This document shows, piece by piece, positions 1 through 7,937 of a stretch of DNA of 20,045 nucleotides. The DNA is from an uncultured Clostridium sp. (lineage in GTDB: Bacteria > Bacillota > Clostridia > TANB77 > CAG-508): NCBI GenBank assembly GCA_900555085.1, contig USJU01000014.1, forward strand, positions 1 through 20,045, given 5' to 3'. The notes under the pieces are model-generated. The model saw nothing but the letters and a program-made list of their open reading frames with translations. It made no database searches and was not told the DNA's origin. The first letter of the stretch is position 1. Each line of letters opens with the position of its first letter. A program made the translations under genes and the position numbers.

Positions 1-152
1 TTATATATTTTAAAACAGCATAAAATTTTTTTGTTTTAAAATTTATTTTTAGATTTATTTTTAATTTTTATTTTCTAATTTCTTTAAAATAGACTATTCC
101 CCCTATTCCCTACTTATTTGGCTGCATATGTAAAGATTTTATACTAATACAA

Positions 153-205
153 TAAAAAAGGATTTGAACCTAATTACATTCATACAACAGCATCAAATCT
201 TTTTA
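153..205 (+). terminator. Hairpin terminator of an upstream gene outside the window
   Basis: An A-run followed by GGATTTGA (160-167) pairs with TCAAATC plus a T-run (193-204), with one bulged G and a 25-nt loop. The T-run on the + strand fits a terminator for a rightward gene lying left of the window. The reverse strand also has a T-run, so it may work in both directions. Positions 1-150 are very AT-rich and I see no gene there. Confidence 0.5.
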
Positions 206-215
206 TAGTATATTA

Positions 216-244
216 TTGACAACCATGTGAAATTATATTATTAT
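216..244 (+). promoter_or_regulatory. Promoter of the 343-843 gene
   Basis: TTGACA (216-221) is separated by 17 bp from TATTAT (239-244), a near-consensus housekeeping promoter. It would give a leader of about 90 nt before the ATG at 343. Confidence 0.6.
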
Positions 245-342
245 ATTTACATAAATGATATTTTATCTTCATTTTGTAGATGCCAGACTACAAATTAATA
301 TATAGTAGCTTATATGTTCTTTTTATTAAAAGGAGGAAAAAT

Positions 343-843
343 ATGTTAACAATTATAATTGGTATTATTTTATCCATTATCTTAACTGCTATTTTATGGG
401 AAGTTTCAAATAGCATGTCATTTTTGTTGGGTGTTTTTGGAATCCTTATATCAATATGTTTTGGATTATTCTTTCCATTTAGTGGATATAAAGACTGGAA
501 ATTGATTAAAGAAACTAAACTAGTAAGTCTATCAAATTCAACTGTTTCAGGTGGTACTGGTTTGGTTTATGTTTCACTTTCAGCAGATAACTCTTATACC
601 TATCGGTTTGAAGTTGATTCAACGTTTGGTAATAAATCATCCAAAAAATATAAAACAGCAACTATTGTCAATGACAATAATATAACAGAAATAGAAGATT
701 CTAAGTGCCAAGAACCTATACTTATGGAGTATAAAAGAACTGCGAAAAAATCAATATGGACTTTTGGACTTCTTTCTAATGAGACTTCATATGTTTTTAA
801 TGTACCGGAGGGGACCATTAGTAAAGATATAAAATTAAGATAA
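343..843 (+). CDS. Small membrane protein of unknown function
   Basis: I do not recognise the family. The protein has 166 residues if it starts at the ATG at 343, which is preceded by AAAGGAGG at a normal distance; the upstream in-frame ATG at 280 has no ribosome site. Two hydrophobic segments lie at about residues 1-19 and 27-46. They are followed by a soluble part of about 115 residues rich in Ser, Thr and Asn, which looks beta-rich and has one Cys. It is monocistronic: its own promoter at 216-244 and a strong terminator at 871-913 enclose it. There is no partner gene on the same strand. Function cannot be assigned. Confidence 0.8.
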   Translation: MLTIIIGIILSIILTAILWEVSNSMSFLLGVFGILISICFGLFFPFSGYKDWKLIKETKLVSLSNSTVSGGTGLVYVSLSADNSYTYRFEVDSTFGNKSSKKYKTATIVNDNNITEIEDSKCQEPILMEYKRTAKKSIWTFGLLSNETSYVFNVPEGTISKDIKLR

Positions 844-870
844 TAAATTTTATTAGACATATCTGGCAAA

Positions 871-913
871 ACAACAAAAGAGTTAGTTTACACTAACTCT
901 TTTGTTGTTTTTT
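871..913 (+). terminator. Strong intrinsic terminator after the membrane protein gene
   Basis: A perfect 17-bp stem (871-887 with 892-908) has a TTAC loop and is followed by a T-run. It lies between two convergent genes and the reverse strand has a short T-run, so it may also help end the leftward tag transcript. Confidence 0.85.
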
Positions 914-951
914 CTGTCACTTCAATATCATTGCATATTCAATATGCTACA

Positions 952-1512
952 TCATAATTTTTTATAATAGGTATTCAAAAAGCATTCTTCATCATGCGAA
1001 TATATAACTCCTATTGCTTGTAAATATGAATATATAATTGTTGAACCAACAAATTTCATTCCTCTACTTTTTAAATCCTTTGAAATTGAATCTGACAATG
1101 GTGAGGTTGTTTTATTTATCTCATAAACTATAGTATCATTTGTAAATGATTTTATATAATTATAGAATGAACCATATTCATTTTGTATTTCATTAAAAAT
1201 TTTTGAATTATTTATGCTTGCATTTATTTTAAGCTTATTTCTTATTAATTTTTCATTTGATAATAATTCTTTAATTTTATTATCATTGTATTTACATATT
1301 TTTTCTATATTAAAGTTATCATATGATTCTTCAAAATCTTTACGTTTATTTAAAACACATTCCCAAGATAGTCCTGCTTGGAAAGATTCTAATATTAGCA
1401 TTTCAAACAAATATTTTTCATCAAAATTAGGCTTTCCCCACTCTTCATCATGATACTTAACATACACTGGATTCTTCAAATTACACCATTTACATCTTTT
1501 TACATTCTCCAT
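952..1512 (-). CDS. tag: DNA-3-methyladenine glycosylase I (Tag)
   Basis: Tag is a base-excision repair enzyme that removes 3-methyladenine from alkylated DNA. From the ATG at 1512 the protein has 186 residues, almost the length of E. coli Tag. AGAAGG stands 8 nt before this ATG; the longer frame to 1548 has no ribosome site and adds residues absent from the family. The zinc-snap ligands are present: Cys7 and His21 (YHDEEWG) at the N terminus, and the His and Cys of SHDEEC near the C terminus. ILESFQAGLSW (residues 40-50) carries the base-pocket Glu42 and Trp50, and SRGMKFVGSTI is the conserved later motif. It lies 70 bp downstream of yolD on the same strand, so it probably ends a repair operon begun by the umuC-like gene. 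The call is firm; operon membership is inferred. Confidence 0.95.
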   Translation of the reverse strand: MENVKRCKWCNLKNPVYVKYHDEEWGKPNFDEKYLFEMLILESFQAGLSWECVLNKRKDFEESYDNFNIEKICKYNDNKIKELLSNEKLIRNKLKINASINNSKIFNEIQNEYGSFYNYIKSFTNDTIVYEINKTTSPLSDSISKDLKSRGMKFVGSTIIYSYLQAIGVIYSHDEECFLNTYYKKL

Positions 1513-1583
1513 ATATTTGTAACCTTCTTTCATCAAAACGATTAGCAATATCTATTAATTTTACAGTAAGAACAAATATTTGT

Positions 1584-2003
1584 CTATGCATTTTTTAATA
1601 TTTCTAATTCTATTATTTCTTCAATAGGAATTTCAGTATCAGTTTCTAATTTTATTATTTTTGAATATTCATTTATTTTTGCGACTATTCCTACTTCTGT
1701 TTGATATTTTCCGCCACTTTTTAATCTATCTGGTATGAAATATGTTACTTTTATTTGTACATTCTTGTTTAAATTATTTTTTATTTGTTGTATTGTTTTA
1801 TTTATAATTTCTTTAATTCCATCATCGATAAATATTTTTGAATCTGTTGTTCTAGCAGTTTCTTTAACAGCATTGTCATAGCCTACTAAGGCTGCAAATG
1901 GAGCAAATTGTGCAGATCTATTTTCTAAACTCATTTGTTTATGTTTTTTTGATATATGATGTTCTAAATTAATAATGTCATCGTATTTATGTTCGTTATT
2001 CAT
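1584..2003 (-). CDS. YolD-like protein, partner of Y-family polymerase
   Basis: A 139-residue YolD-like family protein. The signature stretch, His-Ile-Ser-Lys-Lys-His followed by MSLENRSAQFAPFAAL and VGYDNAV, lies at about residues 16-45. The C-terminal half looks like a small beta barrel (VTYFIPD, KYQTEVGIVAKI) ending in an acidic tail. YolD-type genes are typically linked to UmuC/DinB-type translesion polymerases in Bacillota and are thought to assist them, a UmuD-like role that is not proven for this protein. It starts 9 bp after the umuC-like gene, with AGGAGG directly upstream, so the two are surely cotranscribed. Confidence 0.9.
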   Translation of the reverse strand: MNNEHKYDDIINLEHHISKKHKQMSLENRSAQFAPFAALVGYDNAVKETARTTDSKIFIDDGIKEIINKTIQQIKNNLNKNVQIKVTYFIPDRLKSGGKYQTEVGIVAKINEYSKIIKLETDTEIPIEEIIELEILKNA

Positions 2004-2012
2004 AATATCCTC

Positions 2013-3503
2013 CTATTCTTTATGTCCTCCAATTTGTCTGTTTCTTTCTATTGTTGTTCCACCTTCTTCTAAATTCATTGCTTTAATTATTGAGTTTTTA
2101 CCATATTTATGTTTTAATTCTATAATTGTTTTTTGTATTTCTTTTTCTTTTTGCAATTTTTCATTTTCCTTTTTAGTTTCCTCATAATTTGTAAATAAAT
2201 TTACTTGTTCATAGCAATTTTTTTGAGAATTCTCACCTTCATTATATAAATTTCCGACTGTTAAATTTATTTTTCTTATAAGCATATTTTTATCTATTAT
2301 ACTATCGTAAAGTTTTTGAAATCCATCACTTATAATTCGTGTAGAAGATGTTTTATTTTCTAGCCTAAATGTTCCGTGTGCAGGTTTAGGAACACTTCTT
2401 CCATATCTATCTATTTTAATTTCGCCCTTATAGTTTTCTTTTAAATTTGGATTATTTAAATTTTCAATATCATATTCTATATGGAGTACAAGCATATCTG
2501 TTACATATTGTTTTTCTACCATTTCTAACACTAGTAAATCCACCATTTCTTTTATTATTAATTTCGTTTTTTCGTAATTATATGGACAGTGCATAACTTG
2601 GCCAGATGTAATACTTTTAGTTGCTGGCTTACATTCTTTTATGCTTTTAATTGTTGCATTTTCCCATCCCCAACTATGGTCAATGAGTAATTCTGCATTT
2701 ACTCCAAATAACTTATATAATAATTCTTCATTATTTATCGAACACCTTGCCACATCTCCCATTGTATACATTCTATGCTCTTCTAGTCTTTTTGCATAGC
2801 CTTTTCCAACTCTCCAAAAATCTGTAATAGGTTTATGATTCCACAATTTTCTTCTAAAAGACATTTCATCTAATTGTGCAATTCGTACACCATATTTATC
2901 TGGATTGGTATGTTTTGCTTCAATATCCATTGCTATTTTGCTTAAAAAAAGATTTGTACCAATTCCGGCAGTAGCAGTTATACCAGTAGTTTTGTATACA
3001 TCTCTAATCATTGTAGTTACTAATTCTTTGGCTGTCATTTTATATGTGTTTAAGTAATTTGTTAAATCGCAAAATACCTCATCTATCGAATATGGAAATA
3101 TATCTTCTGGTGAAATATATTTTAGGTAAATATTATATATTTGAGTGCTATATTTCATATAATGTCCCATTCTAGGAGGAGCAATTATATAATTTAATTC
3201 TAAGTTTTTATTTCGTTTTAATTCTATATCGCTAAAGGATTTTCCAGTAAAGCAATGATTAGTAGCTTTTAATTTTCTACCATTATTTACAACATTTACT
3301 CTTTGTATAACCTCGAATAATCTTGCTCTGCCAGGAATGCCATATGCTTTTAAACTAGGAGAAACTGCAAGACATATTGTTTTTTCTGTACGAGAATTAT
3401 CTGCTACAACAAGGTTTGTGGTTAATGGATCTAATCCTCTTTCTCTACATTCAACCGAAGCATAAAAAGATTTTAAATCTATTGCAGCATATATTTTATT
3501 CAT
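2013..3503 (-). CDS. umuC: Y-family translesion DNA polymerase (UmuC-like)
   Basis: An error-prone polymerase of the Y family, clostridial UmuC type, that copies past damaged bases. The start is set at 3503, where the ATG follows AGGAGG by 7 nt; the frame runs upstream to 3536 without a ribosome site. The 496-residue protein has the catalytic acid Asp9 in AAIDLKSFYASVEC and the pair Asp141-Glu142 in YSIDEVF, so it is probably active. The IMS/finger region covers roughly residues 1-240, and the little-finger domain follows. The C-terminal tail with GKNSIIKAMNLEEG, TTIERNRQIGGHK is typical of this clostridial subfamily. It heads the umuC-yolD-tag operon, combining damage tolerance with alkylation repair. 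The promoter at 3525-3553 carries a dyad over its -35 box. Confidence 0.95.
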   Translation of the reverse strand: MNKIYAAIDLKSFYASVECRERGLDPLTTNLVVADNSRTEKTICLAVSPSLKAYGIPGRARLFEVIQRVNVVNNGRKLKATNHCFTGKSFSDIELKRNKNLELNYIIAPPRMGHYMKYSTQIYNIYLKYISPEDIFPYSIDEVFCDLTNYLNTYKMTAKELVTTMIRDVYKTTGITATAGIGTNLFLSKIAMDIEAKHTNPDKYGVRIAQLDEMSFRRKLWNHKPITDFWRVGKGYAKRLEEHRMYTMGDVARCSINNEELLYKLFGVNAELLIDHSWGWENATIKSIKECKPATKSITSGQVMHCPYNYEKTKLIIKEMVDLLVLEMVEKQYVTDMLVLHIEYDIENLNNPNLKENYKGEIKIDRYGRSVPKPAHGTFRLENKTSSTRIISDGFQKLYDSIIDKNMLIRKINLTVGNLYNEGENSQKNCYEQVNLFTNYEETKKENEKLQKEKEIQKTIIELKHKYGKNSIIKAMNLEEGGTTIERNRQIGGHKE

Positions 3504-3524
3504 ATGCACACCTCCTGCATATTT

Positions 3525-3556
3525 AATATACCACACTTTTGTTCTGTTGTAAACAG
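3525..3556 (-). promoter_or_regulatory. Promoter of the umuC-yolD-tag operon with overlapping dyad
   Basis: On the reverse strand TTTACA (3548-3553) is 17 bp from TATATT (3525-3530), just upstream of the ribosome site. A dyad CTGTT-GTA-AACAG (3544-3556) overlaps the -35 box and could be a repressor site. It is not the canonical Bacillus/Clostridium LexA box (GAAC-N4-GTTC), so SOS control is possible but not shown. Confidence 0.6.
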
Positions 3557-3594
3557 TTGTTTGACGTAAAATAGAAGATTTTATTATAAAAATC

Positions 3595-3623
3595 TTGACA
3601 ATTTTTCTTTTTTTGAGTACTCT
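3595..3623 (+). promoter_or_regulatory. Promoter of the 3657-4415 gene
   Basis: TTGACA (3595-3600), 17 bp, then TACTCT (3618-3623), a weak -10. The TATATG and TATAAG sequences slightly downstream are alternatives. An 8-bp dyad (AAGATTTT at 3575-3582 with AAAATCTT at 3589-3596) touches the -35 box and may be an operator. Confidence 0.45.
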
Positions 3624-3656
3624 ATATGTATAAGTACGTAAGAGGAGGTCCTAATT

Positions 3657-4415
3657 ATGGAAGGATATAATAAATTAAATTTTATAGATAAAATAAGATT
3701 TAGATGGAGAGTAAGAAAACAAGAAAAAATTGAAGATCAAAGGCAGAGCATTGAACACGATGATCGTATACCAGTTGACAAACAAAAAATAATTAATGAA
3801 TTATTGGCTGAAAGAGAAAATAAAAAAAATAAAGCTAAATCACTTCCTGCACCTAAAAAAGAAAAAGAAATAGTTAAACCAGAGAAAAAATTAGAACAAT
3901 ACAAAGTTCCTGCTAGTACAATAAAATCTCCTATAGAAATGGAAATGGAACGTGAAGAAAAAAGATTAGAGCAATTATTAAATAAAGAATTAAAAAGTGA
4001 AAAAGATGTATATGAAAATATAGTAGATTTGCAAACATTTTTGTCTTACCCTCATGACTATTTGCCTAATGCCAAATCTAAAATAAATGAAAAATTAGCG
4101 GCTATTCATAATACATTAGGAGCAGATATTTTAAATAAAGGAATGCAAATATATGAAAATGATAAATCATTAAAAGAAATATATAGTAATATTTCTATAG
4201 AAGATAGAATTAAACTAGAACAAGAAATTATGAATGACCCAAGCTTTTCTGAAAATTTAACTTATTTAAGATATAATCCTGAGGAAGCACAAAAACAAAC
4301 TGGTAAAGTTGTTAAATACCAAGCAGTTTATTCAAAAATGATAGAAAAAGCAAAAGAAAATGAATTTGAATCTGATAAATTAAAAGAGACTCCTAATGAA
4401 TCGGAATCAAGATAA
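3657..4415 (+). CDS. Charged, coiled-coil-rich protein of unknown function
   Basis: I do not recognise the family. The 252-residue protein is almost all Lys, Glu, Asn, Gln and Ile, with no signal peptide and no membrane segment, so it should be cytosolic. A basic N terminus (IDKIRFRWRVRKQEK, residues 10-24) and long Lys/Glu helices (about residues 35-120) suggest coiled coil. A more compact helical part with DLQTFLSYPHDYLPNA and NTLGADILNKGM (about residues 125-165) follows. The start is supported by AGGAGG 8 nt before the ATG. It is divergent from the umuC-like gene across a 153-bp region and ends at a terminator, so it is a single-gene unit. Confidence 0.8.
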   Translation: MEGYNKLNFIDKIRFRWRVRKQEKIEDQRQSIEHDDRIPVDKQKIINELLAERENKKNKAKSLPAPKKEKEIVKPEKKLEQYKVPASTIKSPIEMEMEREEKRLEQLLNKELKSEKDVYENIVDLQTFLSYPHDYLPNAKSKINEKLAAIHNTLGADILNKGMQIYENDKSLKEIYSNISIEDRIKLEQEIMNDPSFSENLTYLRYNPEEAQKQTGKVVKYQAVYSKMIEKAKENEFESDKLKETPNESESR

Positions 4416-4420
4416 TAAAA

Positions 4421-4456
4421 ATATAGACGACTTATTGATAGCCGTCTATATTTTTT
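4421..4456 (+). terminator. Intrinsic terminator after the 3657-4415 gene
   Basis: The 9-bp stem ATATAGACG (4421-4429) with CGTCTATAT (4443-4451) is extended by A-T pairs, has a 13-nt loop and is followed by a T-run. The reverse strand has an A-derived T-run too, so it may work both ways. Confidence 0.8.
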
Positions 4457-4461
4457 ATATG

Positions 4462-4806
4462 TTAATCTATTAATTTTTCGATGTTATTTCCATCATTTTC
4501 ATAAATATAATCTAGCCCCATAACTGTAAATAAATTTGTTTTAGCTGTTCCATTACCTTCTCTTAATTCTTGTAGATTTTTGTATAATCCTCCATGGTTT
4601 TCTGCTATTGATTGTTGATTATCATTTACAACTATAATAAAATTAGAATTTAATTCAGATCCAGCAAAATCTAATCCTTCTAGTGCTTCTCCACCACTTA
4701 AAGAACCATCTCCTATTACTGCCACTATATTTTCTTTATCATTTTTTAAATCTCTTGCTTTTGCCAAACCGCAGGCTAAAGAAATTGAAGTAGATGTATG
4801 TCCAAC
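4462..4806 (-). pseudogene. Fragment of a 1-deoxy-D-xylulose-5-phosphate synthase gene
   Basis: About 114 codons of a Dxs-like thiamine-diphosphate enzyme (isoprenoid/thiamine precursor synthesis), out of roughly 580 or more in an intact gene. Reading from 4806 it shows GHTSTSISLACGLAKARD, then the cofactor site VIGDGSLSGGEALEG and VNDNQQSIAENHGGLYKNL, and stops after YENDGNNIEKLID. The N-terminal ~100 residues and everything after the first third are missing. A TAA (4807-4809) lies directly upstream in frame. A ribosome site and ATG at 4830-4840 open a different frame that stops after 18 codons, so the remnant is not translated from that start. A TTG at 4767 is a formal start without a ribosome site. 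It is a deletion relic. Confidence 0.88.
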
Positions 4807-4829
4807 TTAATTTTATTTAAAACTTTTAA

Positions 4830-4888
4830 CATATATTCATTCCTCCTATCTGTTTATTATATATCACTTAAAGTTAACTCCAAGTCAA
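4830..4888 (-). promoter_or_regulatory. MerR-type promoter and orphan ribosome site
   Basis: On the reverse strand TTGACT (-35, 4883-4888) and TATATA (-10, 4858-4863) are 19 bp apart. The spacer holds the imperfect dyad CTTGGAGTTAACTTTAAG (4867-4884). A long 19-bp spacer with a dyad inside it is the hallmark of promoters controlled by MerR-family activators. GGAGG and two ATG codons follow at 4830-4846, but the frame (MLKVLNKIKLDIHLLQFL) ends quickly where the dxs fragment begins. The regulator gene is not in the window. Confidence 0.65.
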
Positions 4889-4933
4889 AAGATTTTATAA
4901 TTTTTTATTATAATTTTACCATAAAAAATTCAA

Positions 4934-4963
4934 GCGGGTCGTCGGGACGCCGACCCCTACAAC
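4934..4963. repeat. GC-rich palindromic repeat, copy A
   Basis: A short GC-rich block in very AT-rich DNA. GGGTCG (4936-4941) can pair with CGACCC (4951-4956), and an inner GTCGG/CCGAC pairing is also possible. It ends in CCCCTACAA. It resembles the dispersed GTAGGGGCGG-type palindromic repeats common in intergenic regions of gut Clostridia. Copy B lies 69 bp away in the same orientation. Confidence 0.6.
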
Positions 4964-5002
4964 GTTTGACGCTAACATTTGTATAAATTACAATTCTTTT
5001 TC

Positions 5003-5034
5003 GCGGGCGTACAGAGGCGTCCGCCTCTACATTG
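5003..5034. repeat. GC-rich palindromic repeat, copy B
   Basis: Same type and orientation as copy A: GCGGGCG, then AGAGGCG (5013-5019) pairing perfectly with CGCCTCT (5022-5028), then CTACA. The shared frame with copy A is GCGGG, a palindrome, then CYCTACA. Confidence 0.6.
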
Positions 5035-5053
5035 ACCTTAATGTTTTTTTTTA

Positions 5054-5243
5054 ACATAATTATAATAAATTTATGAAATGACGAATGCAAGTGGAGTGTT
5101 ATTAGAAATTGTTTAATTGTATCAAATGAGGAAGCGATGGCTTGCGCAGCAAGAGCAGCGAGAGGCTCGTTTGTTACAATTTTACAATTTCTTTTAATAC
5201 GTAATGCCGCCGAGGAATTGAATAAATTTCATTATAATTATGT
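5054..5243. repeat. 190-bp long inverted-repeat (MITE-like) element
   Basis: The outer arms 5054-5074 and 5222-5243 are inverted copies differing by one inserted base. Inner arms (about 5101-5130 and 5166-5199) pair imperfectly around a GC-rich centre (5131-5165, with GGCTTGCGCAGCAAGAGCAG). The whole could fold into one long hairpin. It has no reading frame of note and sits between the dxs scar and the exporter operon. It looks like a non-autonomous mobile or dispersed repeat; no transposase is nearby. Flanking target duplications are not clear by eye. Confidence 0.65.
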
Positions 5244-5270
5244 GTATTTTTATTTTAGATTAATTCTCTT

Positions 5271-7937
5271 TTAAATGTTATCATTTCTAATTGTTTCAAT
5301 TATGTTTTGTTTATTTATTTTGCTCATAGAATATTTCATTATAATTCCTATTATAATTGAAACAAATATAATTGATATTATAATTGCTTTTAATGGTAAG
5401 TTATAGCTCATTTGCATATTATCTTTAAATACATTATACATTCCGTATGAAAGCAATATTCCTATTGGTATTCCTATTATTAAAGATTTAACTCCATAGA
5501 AAATACTTTCTAATCTTATCATTCTATTAAATTCTTTTTTAGTCATTCCTATTGATTTTAACATTGCAAATTCTTTTTTTCTTAAATTCATATTTGTAGT
5601 TATAGTATTAAATATATTAGTAATTCCTATTAAAGTAATTACACCTATAAATCCATATAAGAATATTGATATAACAAGTACTACAGCATTTTGTGCTCTT
5701 ACACTTTCTTGAATATTAAAAATTCTAATTTCACTATCTTCTATATTTTTTTCTTGTTTGTATTGTTCTATTTCTTCATCTAATTTATCAGCATCTTTTG
5801 TTTTTGCATACATTGAGATTGTTTCATAATCTCCAATATTTTTTTCTAACCATTCATCACTTACAATTAATGTGGCTTCTGTATTATACAAATTATTTAT
5901 ACCTTTTACTGTTTCTTCTGTTTTATCTATTATTTTAATACTGCAATCTTTATTATTTATTTTTCCTTGTATTGTATCTCCTTTTTTCCAGTTATACATA
6001 CTTCCTTGTGCTTTCTTTCCATTTTCAACAGTATTTATATTATTATCTACTAATATTGCTCCATCTTTGTAGCTATCATAATTTCCGCCTATCTTTTTTA
6101 AGTATCTGTTATACTCATCTTTGCTAAGTGATACAACATTCACAGTGTCAATTTCTACATTAGCTAAATAATGTTCTTTTATATATTTTCCATATTCAGT
6201 TAATTCTGCTTTGTGTTTGTCATCCATAGGCATTTCTAAAGAAATATATTTATTTATTGAATATTCATCAATATCTGCTAAATTAGATATGTCTGCTAAT
6301 ATTTTCGTATTTTTTTCTTTTTCTTTTAAATATTCTTCTTTATCTTCTGAAGATACATTATTGTTGCAATAAACAACATAGTCATAGTCAATTTCTGTAT
6401 AATATGCACTTGACATTTTAAATCCATATTCTATAAAGCTTGATATTGAAATAAATATTACAACACTTACAATTATTGAAATGACTGTTGTTCTGTACTT
6501 TTTCTTACTTCTTTTTAAGTTTTTATATGCAATTTCTCCTCCTGTTTTAAATATTTTTGTTATTATTTTAGGACATTTTATTTTTTTAGCTTTTAGTTTT
6601 ACATCTTCTGAACTTCTTATAGCTTCAATAGGAGTTACTTTTGATGCTTTTTTTGCAGATTTTTTACATGAAAACCATATTGTTATAGTTGCAACAACAA
6701 TACTAACTATAATAGCACTCCAAGATATACTATAAGTTAGCAAAGAACTATTTGTAACAAAGTCTTTTAAGATATAATTTACAACTTGCACTAAAATATA
6801 AATTGCCAAAATTCCGCTTAAAATTCCTAAAGGAATCCCTATTATTCCTAAAATAAATCCTTCAAAATACACACTTTTCTTTATTTGCTTTTTTGTTGCT
6901 CCTATGCTTGAAAGCATACCATATTGTTTTAACCTTTCTGTAATTGAAATTGCAAATCCATTTCTTATTACAAACACACTTGAAACCAATACTATAGCCA
7001 TTATAAATGCTCCCAGACCATATATTAATTTTAAAGTTTCATCGCTTAAATTTGCACCTTCATATGCTAATAATTCAGAGTTTATTTTTATATCATATTT
7101 ATAGCTTTTATATTTGTTTCGTAATCCTCCAAAAGCGTATTGTGGCTCTGTATTATTTCCGTTTTTTTCCATTTTATTTATATTTTCTGTATTTTTAACA
7201 TAATCATAAGGATTTGTATATAAAACAGCTATATTAGCTTTATTTTCTATTTTTTGCATTTTTGTAAGAACTGTGAACCATGGAGCCTCCATAGGTTCAA
7301 TACAAGTTTCTGGCCTTTCAATTATTCCTACAATTATATAAGTTTTTACTTTGGAATTTATAATTTTTTCTTGTTGAATTTCTTCATTTTTACCTGTATT
7401 GTTTAAATAAGAATTATGTTTATTTAATTTTGTGCCATCTTCTAATTGTAATTCTCCTACATCTAATGTTATAGTGTCTCCAACTTTAAAATTTGTTTTA
7501 TATTTTTCGTTTATTCTTGTTGAAATTGCAAGCTCTGAATCATTTTCAGGTAGTCTTCCCTCTTTTATGTCTATTGCCATATTTTTTAAAAAGTTATCAT
7601 CCATTGAAATAATATTAACATACGGCTTTTCTTCATCAGTTGTAACTTTTGCATTTGGTATGTAGCTAAATCCAAGTTCTTCAGATAAATAATAGTTTTC
7701 AACTCCCCTATTTTCTTCTATATATTTTAGCTCATCTTTAGGTACATCGTAAAAAATTGTATGATAATTTCCAGAATTTCTTTTTGAAGTTTCTACAAAA
7801 GTCTTTTGAAAGCTTGTTACTAAACCTGCGACTCCACATATTAAAGCAGTTGATAATATAATTCCAATTATAATTACTATTGACCTTTTTTTGTTTAGCT
7901 TTAAGTCTTTTATACTTAGTTCATTTAAAACTTTCAT
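5271..7937 (-). CDS. ABC transporter permease, FtsX/MacB-like with two FtsX domains
   Basis: An 888-residue membrane protein of the FtsX type. There are probably eight membrane helices: TM1 about residues 19-40, TM2-4 about 305-425, TM5 about 484-503 and TM6-8 about 755-868. Two large outside domains (about 45-300 and 505-750) lie between them. Both FtsX cores show the coupling motif next to the helices: GMLSSIGATKKQI (about 340-352) and AMLKSIGMTKKEF, and the first core ends in VTPIEAIR. It is the partner of the ATPase upstream: its ATG shares a base with the ATPase stop (TAATG at 7935-7939), so translation is coupled. Such exporters move peptides, lipids or antibiotics, or act as mechanical sensors with a two-component system. 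The substrate here is unknown, and no kinase/regulator pair is present in the window. Confidence 0.93.
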   Translation of the reverse strand: MKVLNELSIKDLKLNKKRSIVIIIGIILSTALICGVAGLVTSFQKTFVETSKRNSGNYHTIFYDVPKDELKYIEENRGVENYYLSEELGFSYIPNAKVTTDEEKPYVNIISMDDNFLKNMAIDIKEGRLPENDSELAISTRINEKYKTNFKVGDTITLDVGELQLEDGTKLNKHNSYLNNTGKNEEIQQEKIINSKVKTYIIVGIIERPETCIEPMEAPWFTVLTKMQKIENKANIAVLYTNPYDYVKNTENINKMEKNGNNTEPQYAFGGLRNKYKSYKYDIKINSELLAYEGANLSDETLKLIYGLGAFIMAIVLVSSVFVIRNGFAISITERLKQYGMLSSIGATKKQIKKSVYFEGFILGIIGIPLGILSGILAIYILVQVVNYILKDFVTNSSLLTYSISWSAIIVSIVVATITIWFSCKKSAKKASKVTPIEAIRSSEDVKLKAKKIKCPKIITKIFKTGGEIAYKNLKRSKKKYRTTVISIIVSVVIFISISSFIEYGFKMSSAYYTEIDYDYVVYCNNNVSSEDKEEYLKEKEKNTKILADISNLADIDEYSINKYISLEMPMDDKHKAELTEYGKYIKEHYLANVEIDTVNVVSLSKDEYNRYLKKIGGNYDSYKDGAILVDNNINTVENGKKAQGSMYNWKKGDTIQGKINNKDCSIKIIDKTEETVKGINNLYNTEATLIVSDEWLEKNIGDYETISMYAKTKDADKLDEEIEQYKQEKNIEDSEIRIFNIQESVRAQNAVVLVISIFLYGFIGVITLIGITNIFNTITTNMNLRKKEFAMLKSIGMTKKEFNRMIRLESIFYGVKSLIIGIPIGILLSYGMYNVFKDNMQMSYNLPLKAIIISIIFVSIIIGIIMKYSMSKINKQNIIETIRNDNI

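Noticed and set aside
600..869. Reverse-strand reading frame of 89 codons
   Set aside because: It is antisense to the 343-843 gene, has no ribosome site, and its coding potential follows from the other strand.
3541..3566. LexA (SOS) box before umuC
   Set aside because: GTTC and AACA elements occur, but not in the GAAC-N4-GTTC arrangement expected for Bacillus and Clostridium LexA.
4798..5090. Short reading frames across the scar zone on both strands
   Set aside because: They run through the MerR-type promoter and the palindromic repeats, lack ribosome sites, and contain low-complexity peptides encoded by the palindromes.
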